Source: Ilex aquifolium
Lineage: Eukaryota; Streptophyta; Magnoliopsida; Aquifoliales; Aquifoliaceae
Assembly (NCBI GenBank): GCA_951799425.1
Contig: OX637409.1
Coordinates: forward strand, 8,664,960-8,728,959
Reading direction: 5' to 3'
DNA length: 64,000 bases
Position numbers and translations under genes: made by a program. The notes below the pieces were generated by a model. It was not told the origin of the DNA and did no database searches. It saw only the letters and a list, made by a program, of their open reading frames with translations. Shown in pieces: positions 45,300-57,009 of the stretch (the first letter of the stretch is position 1; the number at the start of each line of letters is the position of its first letter).

Positions 45300-46310
45300 G
45301 TCCACAACCTTGTGCAATACCAGGTCCCCTACCTGAAAATTTCTTATTCAGACCTTCTTCTAATGCTGCCTTGACAACTCCCCTTGATACTTGGCTAGCT
45401 GTATAGACGCCAATTCCCTCTTTTCCTCAACCAGATCGAGATTCCTGGCTAGGGTTTGATCGTTATTTCTTGACTCGAAAGCTTGACTTTGTATAGTCGG
45501 AAGCTCTACCTCCAAAGGTATGACAGTTTCAACCCCAGATGTCATGCCATAGGGAGTTTCCCCTGTAGAAGTCCTCGGGGTAGTCATGTACGACCATAGG
45601 ACATTTAGCAACTCCTCGGTCCATCCGCCCTTAGTTTTTTCTAACCTCTTCTTTATCCCAATCAATATTGTCTTATTAGAGACTTCCGCCTGCCCGTTAC
45701 ACTGAGGGTATGTTGGGGTGGAGTTATAGTTATGTATTCTAAATCCCGAATAGAACCCCCTGAATGACCCACTATTGAATTGGGTGTCGTTGTCAAACAC
45801 AATGGCACGCGGGATCCCGAACTAAATGATAATATTCTACCATATAAACTTCTTGGTCTCGACGTCCCAAATACGACTCAATGGCTCGACTTCAATCCAT
45901 TTTGTAAAGTAGTCAGTGGCGACCAAGAAGAACTTCTTGCCTAAGGGCGCCTTCGGCAGTGGCCCCACTATATCCATACCCCACTAAGAGAATGGCCACG
46001 GGCTCGTCAAAGGGTTTAGGTCTCCCGCGTGGCTTTCGGATAATAGGGGCAAACTTCTTGTACTTATCACATTTTTGGACATATCACTTGGCGTATTTCT
46101 GCATATATGGCCACCAATAACCCTGGGACATCAAACGGTGTGCGAGGGACCTTCCTCATGTGTGATTCCTACAAATCCCCTAATGAATTTCATATAACAA
46201 TGGTTCAACCTTATCCTCAGAAACACATAGCAAATATGGTCCCGAGAAAGATCTCCTATATAGCTTATGGTCGGGGGACATCCAAAATCTGGGAGCTTTC
46301 AGTTTGACCT
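45300..46310 (-). pseudogene. gypsy integrase
   Basis: Minus strand: a zinc-binding end (YVQKCDKYK region near 46080), then GPLPKAPLGKKFFLVATDYF, IVFDNDTQF (second catalytic Asp) and YPQCNGQAEVSNKTIL (with the catalytic Glu), then LLNVLWSYMTTPRTSTGETPY. Frameshifts around 45800 and 46000 split the domain. Confidence 0.85.
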
Positions 46311-47500
46311 CCTGGCTTCTTTGACATCCTCGAGGAGTACCCCGTCCGTCAAATATTTGATTATGGGGTCCATCCAGCTTGGAGATAAATCCTGGGTGCT
46401 CGACGGCAGCGCCTCCTCGACATCTAAGTTCCTTATACTGGGGCTTTCTAGGTAGTCAATGCTAATGCACCGAATTACCTCCGAAGCTAAGGTCGAGGCT
46501 AGGCAAGCCAACGCATGAGCGTGGCTATTGTGATCTCTTGAAATTTGGGACACCTCTACCTTTTCGAACTTCTTCATCCTCGACTTTGCTCTCTGGTAAT
46601 AGGCCTTCATCCTGTCGTCCCGGACCTCAAAGTCCCAATTGATTTGATTTACCACCAATTGGGAATCACATAAAACATGAAGGTGCCTAATCCCGACCGA
46701 GTACGCGATATCGAACCCAGCCAATAGCGCCTCGTACTCGGCCTCGTTATTAGATGTTTTAAATCCGTGTCTGATGGCTCGTTTCATCATAAATCCTCCA
46801 GAATTGGTCAAGACTACACCCACTCCTGCCCCCTTACGTTCGAGGATCCGTCTACGTGCAAACTCCAAATGTCATTGTGGTCGGAAGCTACTGGTTTCTC
46901 ATCCGCAGGAGACTCGGACGCAGAGAACTCGGTAATGAAATCAGCAAGGATTTGCCCTTTAATGGAAGTACGGGACTTGTAGTTTATTTCGAATTCTCCT
47001 AGCTCCACGGCCCACTTGGCAACTCGTTCTGGCATATCCGTTTTGTGAAGTATGAGCTTTAGGGGCCGGTCCGTCAAGACCTCAATGGGATGGGCTTAGA
47101 AATAGTGCCTAAGTTTCCTTGCTGAGACGACCAAGGCTAGTATGAGTTTTTTCATCGGTAAATATCTGGTCTCGGCGTCAAGCAGGGTCTTGCTCATATA
47201 ATACACCAGTCTCTGCACACTGTTGAACTCCCTTACCAGCCCCTCACTAATCGCCCATTCTGAAACGGATAAATCGCTTTCTGCCGAAACGGATAAAGTA
47301 AGAGGAGACTTCAAATACTCCTTTATTCCTTCTAGGACCGGATCACATTCTTCGCCCCAAGATCCCTTCACCACCCCCTTAAGCAAGGCAAATAACAGAT
47401 TACACCTATCTGAAGACTTAGAGATAAACCGGTTGAGAGCCGCTAACATCCCTATTAGCTTTTGTATGTCCTTGACGGTCCTCGGCCTCTATATGTCCTG
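46299..47500 (-). pseudogene. gypsy RNase H regions
   Basis: The RT-connected RNase H (47449-47096, VYYMSKTLLDAETRYLPMKK) is followed by WAVELGEFEINYKSRTSIKG and a second RNase H-like domain (HVDGSSN, NNEAEYEALLAGFDIA, LCDSQLVVNQI, HNSHAHALACLAS). Two RNase H modules are a known Tat-lineage trait. Frame changes occur near 46830 and 47090. Confidence 0.83.
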
Positions 47501-48170
47501 CACAACCTGTATCTTATCGGGATTGGCCTCTATGCCACGATGAGTAACCAGATTTCCTAAGAATTTGCCCGAGTTTACCCCGAATGCACGCTTCGAAGCG
47601 TTGAGCTTCAGGCCGTACTCTAAGAGCACGACAAAGGTGACCCCGAGATCTCGAAGATGGTTGGCTTTCACCTTGCTCTTTACCAACATGTCATCGATAT
47701 AAACTTCCATAGTGGCACCGAGTTGTTGCTTAAACATCTTGTTCATCAGGCGCTGGTATGTGGCGCCAACGTTCTTTAAATCGAACGACATCACTGTGTA
47801 ACAATATATCCCTCGGGATGTGATAAATGTCGTTTTCTCTTGATCAGATTCGTGTAAAGGTATCTGATGATAGCCTACTCGGGCGTCCATGAAGGTAATT
47901 CGTTCATGTCCCGCGGTCGCATTGACGAGCTGGTCGACCTTAGGCAACTGGTACTCATCTTTGGGACATGCCTTGTTCAAGTATGTGAAGTCTACACAAA
48001 CTCGCCACTTTTCGCCTTTCTTTTTTGCACAAACCGTGTTGGATAGCCACTTGGGGAATTGGACCTCCCTAATTGATCTAATCCCGTGCAATTGGTCCAC
48101 CTCGTCGCCAACAACCTATACGTGATGAGGCGCCGACCTCCGAGCCTTCTGTTTCATAGGTTTGAAAGTT
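47489..48170 (-). pseudogene. gypsy reverse transcriptase
   Basis: Minus strand ORF of about 200 codons with VCVDFTYLNKACPKDEYQLP, FMDARVGYHQI and the catalytic YIDDMLVKS. The domain core looks intact, but upstream and downstream frames do not join. Confidence 0.88.
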
Positions 48171-48432
48171 ACATCGGGACTTATCCCCGTCATCTTGGCG
48201 GGGGTCCATGCAAAGATGTTGGCATTACGACAAAAAAAGTTTACCATATCGGACCTCTCGGTGCCCCTAACGATGTTCCTATCAGAAAGAATCTTTCCTC
48301 ATCCTCGAGAATTAAAAGGACCTTAACCAGAGCCTCCGTGGATCGATCGATTGGGTCTGTCATGGGCTCATCAACACCCGGCCGATCGAACTGTGACTGC
48401 TATTTGGATAACACTGCCTCGGGGTCACGTTC

Positions 48433-48862
48433 CTAGGACTTCGAGTTAACCCCAGTCTTCACCGCCACGTAAAAATAACTTTTTGAGGTTGCTTGGTCGT
48501 CGCAAATTTCCATGACTCCCCTCGGCGTGGGGAATTTTATCTTCTGGTGGAAAGACGAATGCACTGTCTTCATAGCGTATAACCATGTTCTGCCCATAAT
48601 GGCATTGTAAGGGGAGTCAGAGTTTATCACCACGAATTCAACCGAGACCATGACAACCTCGGCAGTGACCATGAGGGTAACCTTTCCGAGAGTAAGGGTG
48701 TAAGAACCGTTGAATCCTACAAGAGGAGTCTTCACAGGATTCAAGTCTTTTTTGAGTGAACCACATCTTGCGGAAGAGGTTGTCGTACATAACCTCGAAT
48801 GAACTACCCGAATTAGCCAAGATCCTCTTCACATCGAACTTCTCAATTCGGAGGGTGATCAT
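48433..48862 (-). pseudogene. gypsy protease (active site altered)
   Basis: Minus strand with ILANSGSSFEVMY where a retroviral-type aspartic protease has I/V-L/V-V-D-S/T-G-S. The catalytic Asp is Asn. The downstream YNAIMGRTWL flap-like motif follows in another frame. Confidence 0.8.
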
Positions 48863-48899
48863 CAGGGCGTCTTCATGCGGAAGGGCAAGTCCAGCCTGA

Positions 48900-50420
48900 T
48901 CAGCATCAGAGAAATGAATGGACTAGACATCGAGCTGAAGTCTTTTATGCAACTTCCCCCCGCACCTGTTTTTTTCTACTTTTACGACTTGTGTAACCTT
49001 TTGGAGGTCGACTCGAAGCAAATTGTAAGTTGGCCTCATGATCGTGCAAGCGTGTATTACTTCAATCACGGTTGCTGCTTCTAGAGTTACGCCCGCCTCC
49101 TCGCTTGCTGAGCCCCTTGGAGTCACACCATCAATAAATTCCTCGAGATGACCTTCTCGGACCAGCTGCTCTAGGAATGATTTGTACACCCCGCAGTCCT
49201 CGTTCAGATGCCTAACGTCCCGATGGTAAGAGCACCGAGAAGTCAAATCTCTAGAGGATGGATCACCTTGCATCTTGGGTGGCCACTTGAAAATGGGCTC
49301 CTTCTTTATCTTGTAAATCATTTTGTAAATAGGTTCTTTAAAGATCGTGTTCACCCCTGAAAGGACATGCGACTTGGAGCCTGCACCGGCGCTCCTCTCC
49401 TGGCAGGTGGCTCCTTATCCCGCTTCTTTAACGCAGAACCTTTGGGCTTGGGAACAACAGACTCTTCTTCCACCTTAGAATATTTCTTTATACGAGACAT
49501 TAGGTCATTCATATCCACTAGAGTTTTCTTAGTCAAAAACCGATACAGGTCGGTGTCTCGGGATAACCCTAGCCGAAAGGTCGCTGCCGTCATAGTCTCG
49601 AAACATGTCTCAACTCCATTCACCTCCTCCCAATAACGGATTGCATACTGTTGAAAGGTCTCCCCACTCCTCCGTTTGAGCGTTAGCAAAGCACCAATGT
49701 CTTTCGGTCTTTTGCTGCTGGTGATAAATCGAGTAACAAACAGCTCGATCATCTACTTCCAAGACCTAATATTTTCTGAGGCCAAGCTCTCATACCATTT
49801 CATGGCAATGTCCCCTAGGCTCATGGGGAACACTCGGCACAACAATCTCTGGTCGGTGTCATAGATGGACATTAATTGTTTATACTGTCGTAGATGGCCT
49901 TTGGGATCCGTTCTGCCATTGTAAACCTTGAAATGGGGGACAGTTAACTTCCTCGGCATCTCGATCTCCCTAATAGCTCAGATGAACGGTGAGACGATTT
50001 GTTCATCCTCTGTGTCCTCTTCCTCTCTTCAGAGGGGATTTCGGCGCTTGGCATCCAAGCGTAAACAGAGGTCCTCTCGGGGTCTCTTGCTTCTAGGTCC
50101 TCTTGCAGTCGAGTCCATGTGGGATTCTACCGCCTCCGCATCCCCCGAGAGTTTATGGCGAAGATCTCCATGGGATAGATCTCACCGATGCTTCTTTTTT
50201 CCTTCAGATCTATCCTCGAGGACATGTCCTTCGTGACTCCGAATCCCGCGCTTCTCACCCAGGCGCTCCTGCATGCTTCTACACAGGGCTTCCATTTTTG
50301 TACCTCGGGAATTACTCCAGTGGATACTCTTGTCTCCACGCCTGCTACTCCACCAGCTAGTCTCCTCTGACCGCTCGAAATCATCGAGCCGGGTCTACAC
50401 ATTGGTGTTGTCTTTCTCCA
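48900..50420 (-). pseudogene. gypsy gag
   Basis: Minus strand: an Arg-rich start (about 50402), VPHFKVYNGRTDPKGHLRQY (about 49930), FPMSLGDIAMKWYESL, then RSGETFQQYAIRYWEEV and a C/H-rich knuckle-like CSYHRDVRHLNEDC (about 49220). Split over at least four frames. The order and motifs are those of plant Tat/Athila-type gag. Confidence 0.83.
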
Positions 50421-50688
50421 GCCGTTTCAAACAGCCTCCCATTTGTTTCTTCATTAACTCTTCAATTTCCCGAGCCAAGACGCCTTGTCCCCCAAGGCTC
50501 TGGTCCACCGGTAGTGTTTGCTACGAGTTACGCTGAACTCCATCTGACTGGTCCAAGAAACGGGATTCGATGACTGTTGGGAGCCAGCTAGCTTCCGCAT
50601 TTCTCACGCGTAGGTTGCCCCCATCTCATCTTAAGAACGTGTGTTCACCATGACACTATTGCTACGGGAAAAACTGGCCCTATCCTTC

Positions 50689-50706
50689 CCATAGACGGCG
50701 CCAAAT
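50689..50706 (-). promoter_or_regulatory. Primer-binding site of the gypsy element
   Basis: On minus, ATTTGGCGCCGTCTATGGG directly follows the 5' LTR. The TGGCGCCGT core is usual for plant gypsy elements. Confidence 0.7.
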
Positions 50707-51450
50707 TGTACGAGTGAATTTCTGCAATGAATTGAGATAGCGATGGCACGAAGAGATCCTAAATGATGAACCTGAAACAAATGATTAGAAAAGAGGGGTC
50801 AGACGTCTACCCGGTTAATCCCCTTAGAAACTCAAGTCAGTCGGCGTTGAAGTCATGAGCACTGTATTTTCTCTATTTTTGAATTGCATACCTTGGACCA
50901 GCTTCTTGAGGGGTATTTATATTTGGGTTTGTAATGATGGCAATGCCTTTGCGTCCCATCCCAAAATTTAATGGTCTGTACTCATATTCCAGCATAATGA
51001 AAGTCATCCCATCAAATCTTCTCAAGTACAATCTACTCGGACGGGTGGACCTTTGCTGGGGAACTGTTGAGCATTAATGGCTCATACACCGGTCATTAAA
51101 TACCTCCTCCTGGCGCCTGACACCTACGTCTGAGCGTTCATTAGTCGGGAACAAGCACCCTTGGGGATGATCGAGGACTTCATATCGACGCAACAGCCTT
51201 TAATGCCACGTAATGATGACTATCTTCACATTCTTCAAGGATCTGGACACTCATTAATGGCTCTGTTACAGCCACTTAAGACCCCATTAATGAGCTGTCA
51301 GATCCCTTTTAATGCTAGGCTATGAGCGTCATACTCGGCCCTTCCTGACATAACTCATCGGCGCCTTTCCCACTCGTCATTTGCGTTCCTTAACGGCTGT
51401 AACTGCCCACGTATCAATATATTACTATCAAGTCGCCTAAAGTCTCGTCA
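50707..51450 (-). repeat. 5' LTR of the gypsy element
   Basis: TGTACGAGTG...AAAGTCTCGTCA on plus. It carries a TATAAATA box on minus (50914-50921) as promoter candidate. It is followed by the CACTC duplication. Confidence 0.93.
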
Positions 51451-52273
51451 CACTCTACAGAAAGTGTGAAGGGTAGAATTAATCTTCGTCTTTTCTCGTA
51501 GACTGTCCATCCATCGTTTATTCAGTCATCGGTGGTACAATCAGGGTATGATTGTGAAGAGATAAGTTAAGGTTTTAGGGAGAGAAATTTGATGTCGTTG
51601 AGTGATAATACAGGGTCTCTATTCTCGCAATCTTCGGTACTGGTTAGGAATTAGTCGGATGAGATTTCGAGAAACAAAAAGAGTGAATTTATTGAAGAAA
51701 GAGGAGATTCAGAGACTACAAGTGTGTTAGTGGCAATGCAAAGGCAAGAATGGATGATGTGATCATGGCTTCTTTGCCACAGAAGGTTGTGTTATGTGAT
51801 TACCGGCATCAAGATTTTAAGGTAGCTTCCTCATCTATTAATGTCTTGGTCCGAAGTTGGCAACCCGAACATAGAGTACTCTCTCTACATAAATCTGCGT
51901 ATGTATATATATGTTATTTATGTGTATGCATGTGTGCAGGTAATTGAAATTCCTTTTTCAATAAATCCCTAACACCCCTAACCCAAAACACACACACAAG
52001 AAAGAAAGAAAGAAAATGATCTCAAGAAAATTTAATGGATTTTGTCATGTGCCAAGAATTATTGTTATTCTTGAGAAAAGCATAGTGGAGGAACTTTTAT
52101 GCAAATTACGGGTTCAAACCTTTGTTCTAACGATAAGTAGGTCTAATGTGAAATGGGAAATCAAGATAGAACCAGATAACAAAAATAACTAAATAAAAGA
52201 AAAGGAAAGGCTCAGCGGCAAAAATTTGCCAACACTGAGGATATTTGGAGGACTTTTATGTGACACAAAATAA
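51451..52273. other. Spacer after the gypsy element
   Basis: No recognised gene. The 65-codon plus-strand ORF at 51750-51947 (VVLCDYRHQDFK) has no family that I know. On minus, 51480-51530 reads NDGWTVYEKRRRLIL and, across the gypsy insertion, continues at 41029. A (GAAA)n run lies at 52000-52015. Confidence 0.4.
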
Positions 52274-53682
52274 TATATAGGTTTGAAAGTACGAATTAAT
52301 AAAAAAAATTATCAATCATAAATGTATTTGTATTTACACCTAAAATTAAATCACAAGCATAGATGAGTGAAAAGAAAATTTAATCACTAGTTGTAGTGGG
52401 GGTGAGTAGTGGTAGTGGTGGTGGCGGGAGACAGTGATGGTTGTGGTGGACAACGACAACTGTGGTGGTGGTGGACAGTGACAATCATGGTGGTGGTGGC
52501 AACCGTGGGTGACAACGATGATGGTGATTGTGGATTTTAGGTGACGATTGTGGTAATGGAAGCCGTGAGTGACGGCGGTATTGGTGGTAGGTGATGATGA
52601 TAGTGGTTGGCAGTGGTGGTGGCGGTGGTCGGTTGTGGTGATGGATTTTTGGTGACGATGGAGGTAGTGGCAGCTATGGGTGATAGCGGTATTTGTGGTG
52701 GGCGACGGTGATGGTGGTTGGTAGTGGTGGGCGGTGACGATAGTGGTGGTGGACAACGACGGGTGTTTTTGAGCAACGGTGGTGATGGATGGTGGTGAAT
52801 GACGATGATGGTGGTAGGTGTGGTGGGGGTGGGTTGCGACAATAGTGGGCAATGACTAGTGGTGGTGGTGGTGGTGGTAAGTGTGGTGGGGTTGGGTGGC
52901 GACAACGGTGGGTGACGACGGGTGTTGGTGCGCTGTGATAGTGGATGGTGGTGGGTAACGATAGTGGTGGTGGGTGGTGGCGGTGGACGACGGTGGTGGT
53001 GGGATGATGGTGGTAGTGGTAATAAATATAAAAATAAAATGATGATGGTTGTGGCGGTGGGTGGCGGTTGTAGCAATTGATGATGGGTGACGACGATGGT
53101 AGTGGTGGTGGTTGTGGCAGAAGTGGTGGCGGCAGTGCAAGTGGTGGTGGTAGTGGTGGGGATGGAGTAGTGGGGGAGGTGGTGGTAATGGTGTTAGTGG
53201 GGTTGTGACGATGGGGTGGCGACAGCGGTGGTGGTGGCGACGGTGGTGGTGGGACAACGACAGTGGTAATGGTGGTGATGGGGTGATGGCGACGGTAGTA
53301 GTGGTGGGGTGGTGGTGGTGGTGAAATGGTTTGTAGAGAAGTGATTTTAAATAAGTAGAAGTTATTTTTTTTTAACTTTTACTTACTTATTTAAGTGATA
53401 AAACTACGTTTGACTTATTTTGAAGTAATTAAAATAAGTTATTCTAAAAACTACTTTCTCTTTTTTTTCCCCTAAAGTGCTATGAGAAGTCATAAGTCCT
53501 AGATAGCAACATTTTTGAAAAGTCACCTCAAACACACATTTAAATGGCCTATTTTTCCTATTAAATTTGGGAAGTTAATATTAGCTGTCGGGTTAACTTT
53601 AAAGTAAAATTTAAAGCGATTTTAACCGCAAAAAGTAAAATTCCTTTTTTATGTCTTCAATGTTTGTACTTGATTATATAAA
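52274..53682 (-). mobile_element. Second copy of the GGN-tract Helitron family (degenerate ends)
   Basis: Flanks of the GGN tract match Helitron 2: AATAAACA..TTTGTATT..AAATCACAA.CATAGA on the left, and GGCCTATTTTTCCTATTAAATTT plus TTTAAAGTAAAATTTAAAGCGAT on the right. The expected minus-strand 5' end reads TTTATATAATCAAG (53682) instead of TCTAT. The 3' CTAG/hairpin is not preserved. It is about 1.4 kb with a GGN core of nearly 1 kb. It ends close to the truncated gypsy element. Confidence 0.6.
52395..53325. repeat. GGT/GAC/GAT trinucleotide-like tract, about 930 bp
   Basis: Long imperfect run of GGTGGTGG, GACGAC and GATGATGG units. The long Ser/Thr/Pro/His-rich minus-strand ORFs (52346-53257) come from the repeat and have no protein signature. 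Confidence 0.92.
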
Positions 53683-53756
53683 TTTTGGAAAAGACAAAAT
53701 TTTTTGAGGTACTATAAGGAACCATTAAACTAAAGCATTAAAACAGGCAATATACA

Positions 53757-53975
53757 CTAATTTTTTGGATAATGAGGGATGTTGGCATGTAGTTGACAAG
53801 TTTTGCATTTCTTCACCAATTCCTTGGAATCTCTCACCATCGCGGGCCAGAAGTAGTCTACCTCAACACCTTGTACGCCAATGTGCGAGTCACGAATATG
53901 ATTTTCATAGATGCCCTCATAGATCTCTCTCAACACATAATTGGCCTCCTCATCTGCAATGCACTTCATAAAGGG
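53757..53975 (-). pseudogene. gypsy-2 integrase zinc-binding region
   Basis: Minus-strand ORF with EEANYVLREIYEGIYENH and KCKTCQLHANI, the HHCC module before the integrase core (first His apparently Tyr). The core domain does not follow. Confidence 0.78.
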
Positions 53976-54229
53976 TGCAAAGAACCCTCTCTTATATAAC
54001 TTTTCCTAGATCATAGTAAATCTCAATGCTCTGCTCCTTAGCTTAGCTGCCTCTTTTGAGTCTTAGGGAAGAATATCGTCTCGAAGATAATTGCTGAGAG
54101 GATGCACCCAGTTCATCATGAGTTCTACTGACAATATTTCTTCCTTGTTCTGATCGTGATGTATGCTTGGTTCTTTTAGATGTTCTAGGGGCACTATCCT
54201 TCCCAATTTTCTTTGATCTGTAGACGCTA

Positions 54230-55200
54230 ACTTGGCCAAGGCATCGGCTCTAGCATTCTTGGCTCAGGGCACCTGACAACCTCAGTATACAGGAACTTCC
54301 TTAGCCACTCCTGCACTACCTTTAAGTATGTGGTCATTTTATCCTCCCTTGCCTCGTACTCCAATTCAAATTGTCTGACCATGAGCTAGGAATCGTTGTG
54401 GATCAGTAGTTGTTGTGCGCCCATGGAATGTGCTAGCTTGTGCCTGGTTGTAGGGGCTTCATATTCAGCTTCATTGTTTGAGGCTCTGAAATCAAACCTG
54501 AGGGCATACTCCAAGTCGATGACCTCAAGGGAGTTCAGGATTAGTCCTGCTCTGCACCCTTGTGCGTTAGAAGCTTCATCAACAAAAAGTCTCCATATGG
54601 GGAGATCAGGTACAAATTCTTGCTCTTTTGCGACATCTTCTGGTTTTAAGGTATAGGTAAACTCGACTATGAAGTCGACCAAGACCTACCCCTTAATAGC
54701 AATTCGTGACTTAAACCAGATATCAAACTCGCTGAGCTTAATGACCCACTTGACTAGTTGACCTGAGGACTCAGGTTTACAAAATACCTGCTTCAATGGC
54801 TAATCGGTTGGGACCTCTATTGTGTGGGCTTAAAAATAAAGTAACAATCTTCTTGCCATTGTCACCAACACCAACTTCTCCATTTTTGGATATCTCTCAT
54901 CTGTTCCTCTTAGAGCTCGATTGCAAACATAGACAAGCTACTGCCTTCTTTCCTCTTCTCTTATCAGGGTTGCGCTAACTGAAAAATTAGACATTGCCAA
55001 GTATAAAGTGAGGGTCTTCCCTTCCTTCGGGTTGACCAATGTAGGTGGGGAGCTCAAATAATTCTTCACGCTTTGGAACGCATCCTCGCATTGGTTGTTC
55101 CATTAGAATGCAGCTTTTAGGACTTTAAAGAATGGTTGACACTTGTCGCTAGATCTTGACACAAAGTGATTAACTGCCGCGATCCAACCTATCTGGCGTT
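54230..55200 (-). pseudogene. gypsy-2 RNase H region
   Basis: IWRLFVDEASNAQG (54590), LRFDFRASNNEAEYEA (54470) and a QLLIHNDS end mark an RNase H fold; VDEASN replaces the usual VDGASN. The RT-linked RNase H lies further up, to about 55200, in broken frames. Confidence 0.75.
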
Positions 55201-55870
55201 GTACTTCTTTAATAGTGATGGGTGATTTCATATCAAACACTATTTTTCTCTTCCCCGGGTTTGCCTCAATTCATCTCCTGTTGACGATGAAGCCTAAGAA
55301 TTTTCCAGTTGCAACCCTGAAGGCACATTTCGTGGGGTTGAGCTTCATTCCGTACTTTATTAGGATTTGGAAAGATTCCTCGAGGTGCTGGATACAGTGA
55401 TCTGCTTTCAAAGACTTTACCAACATGTCGTCAATAATAGACCTCCATAATCGTTCATAGCTTCTCCATGAACATCTTGTTTACTAACTTCTGATATGTA
55501 GCTCCTACATTCTTGAGTTTGAATGACATGACCTTGTAGAAGTAAGTTCCTTGTTCAGTAATGAATGAGGTCTTCTCCTAGTCATCTGGGTCAATCCTAA
55601 TTTGATTATACCCCGAGAAGGCATCCTTAAAGCTCATTAACTCATGTCCTCCAGTGGAGTCAACTATGAGGTTGATCTTGGGCAGAAGGAAACTATCATT
55701 GGGGCACGCTCTGTTGAGGTCAATGAAGTCAATGCACAACTGCCACTTTCCGTTTGATTTCTTCACGAGCACTACATTGGCTAGCCATACCAGATAGTTG
55801 ACTTCTTTGATAGCTTTAGCGTGCAGGAGCTTTGACACCTCTTTATTGATTTTTTTTTGCCTCTTTGGGC
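55200..55870 (-). pseudogene. gypsy-2 reverse transcriptase
   Basis: Minus strand: LCIDFIDLNRACPNDSFLLP, MSFKDAFSGYNQIRI, and downstream an IDDMLVKSL catalytic segment near 55410-55430. One extra base before the IDD puts it out of frame with its upstream part. Confidence 0.82.
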
Positions 55871-56001
55871 AAGACTTCTTTTCTTCTACTTTATTGTCCT
55901 ATAGCTTGGATCTATGCTCAACTTGTGTACGATCACCTTTAGATTGATTCCCTACATGTCTTCTAGTCTCCATGTGAACACATCCACGTATCTTTTAGGA
56001 A

Positions 56002-56600
56002 CTACACGAGCTTCTGCTTGAAGTTGTCTATGAACTTGGATCCAACGAAGACTAAGTGTTTTGGATTCTCGTCGATCTGTATTAGATCCAACTCCCCGAA
56101 AGGGGTCAGCTTTGCATCCATCTCATCCCTGATGTCCAGATCTTCTATCTGGACCAAGCCTATTTCTATTTGCTTCATGGACGTCGGGCAACACTCCCTA
56201 GTCATGCGTTGATCTCCTCTTATCACCCCTACCCCGTTCTTAGTAGGGAATTTCATCACAAGGTGGTAAACAGAGGGAATGGCTTTGAGTAGATTCAAGG
56301 AAGGTCTCCCTAGAATGACATTGAAGGTTGATGGCGCCTCCACGATGAGGAATTTCACAATTATTGTGGTGTGCCTTGGCATGGAAGGTCTCTCATGGTT
56401 AGGACGAGCTGGATAAAACCCAGCGAGAAGGCCTTCTCTCCTGGAAATCTTAGCAAGTGTGTTTTGACAAGCTCAAGATTCTCCTTACCAATCCGAAGTT
56501 TTTTGAAGGCCGATAAGAAGATGATATCGACAAAGCTGGCCGTTATCAACGAGCACGTGGTGGACGGTCTTGTTTGCTATTATTGCTTTTACAACCAAAG
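56002..56600 (-). pseudogene. gypsy-2 protease region
   Basis: A LVDNG site near 56550 and VDIIFLSAFKKL in the adjacent frame mark the protease active site, with a one-base shift between them. FNVILGRPSLN (about 56310) is the second conserved block. Confidence 0.75.
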
Positions 56601-57009
56601 GGTCGTCATGGGGAAGTTGACACCCCTTGAGATTAGCATTTGAAAAAGTAATTTCAAGATAAAGGTGTGCAGCCTTCTACACGGTTTGGATTTCCAAGTG
56701 GTCGTTTGATCTGGCCTTCCTTACATTTGCTTTTATAGTCGAACTAGATTCTCCGCCTCCTGCAAAGCCACCAGAGATCACTCTGATCCCTCCCAATGTT
56801 TGTTGGTATTGTTGTTGCCTCTGCTAGGGTTGCTCTTGCTGCGGTTGGGTTCGCTCCTCTCCGTTCTAAGCCACAAAACGCTTAAGTTGTCCCCTTTAAA
56901 TTAGAAACTCAATCTTCTTCTTGAGCTGGAAGCAATCATCTGTGTCATGCCCCATGATCACGGTGGAAGCTGAAATATTTGGTAGGGTCTCTCTTTCGAG
57001 GGTTTGTCT

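Larger units (their letters stand above)
41030..51450 (-). mobile_element. Ty3/gypsy LTR retrotransposon with an antisense gene (Tat-like), complete structure
   Basis: Two LTRs (41030-41761 and 50707-51450, TG...CA) share the 5-bp target duplication CACTC (41025-41029 and 51451-51455). Coding direction is minus: gag (about 50400-48900), protease, RT, RNase H, integrase (to about 45300), the RT-RNase H-integrase order of gypsy elements. Between integrase and 3' LTR lie an 85-bp tandem array and a gene on the opposite strand. This layout is known for the plant Tat lineage (for example Grande). The 10.4-kb element is coding-dead through frameshifts, stops and a mutated protease site. The LTRs are visibly diverged. 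Confidence 0.93.

Noticed and set aside
52346-53257. Overlapping minus-strand ORFs of 133-179 codons rich in His/Thr/Pro
   Set aside because: By-product of the GGN/GAN tract of the Helitron-like copy; composition only, no family motif.
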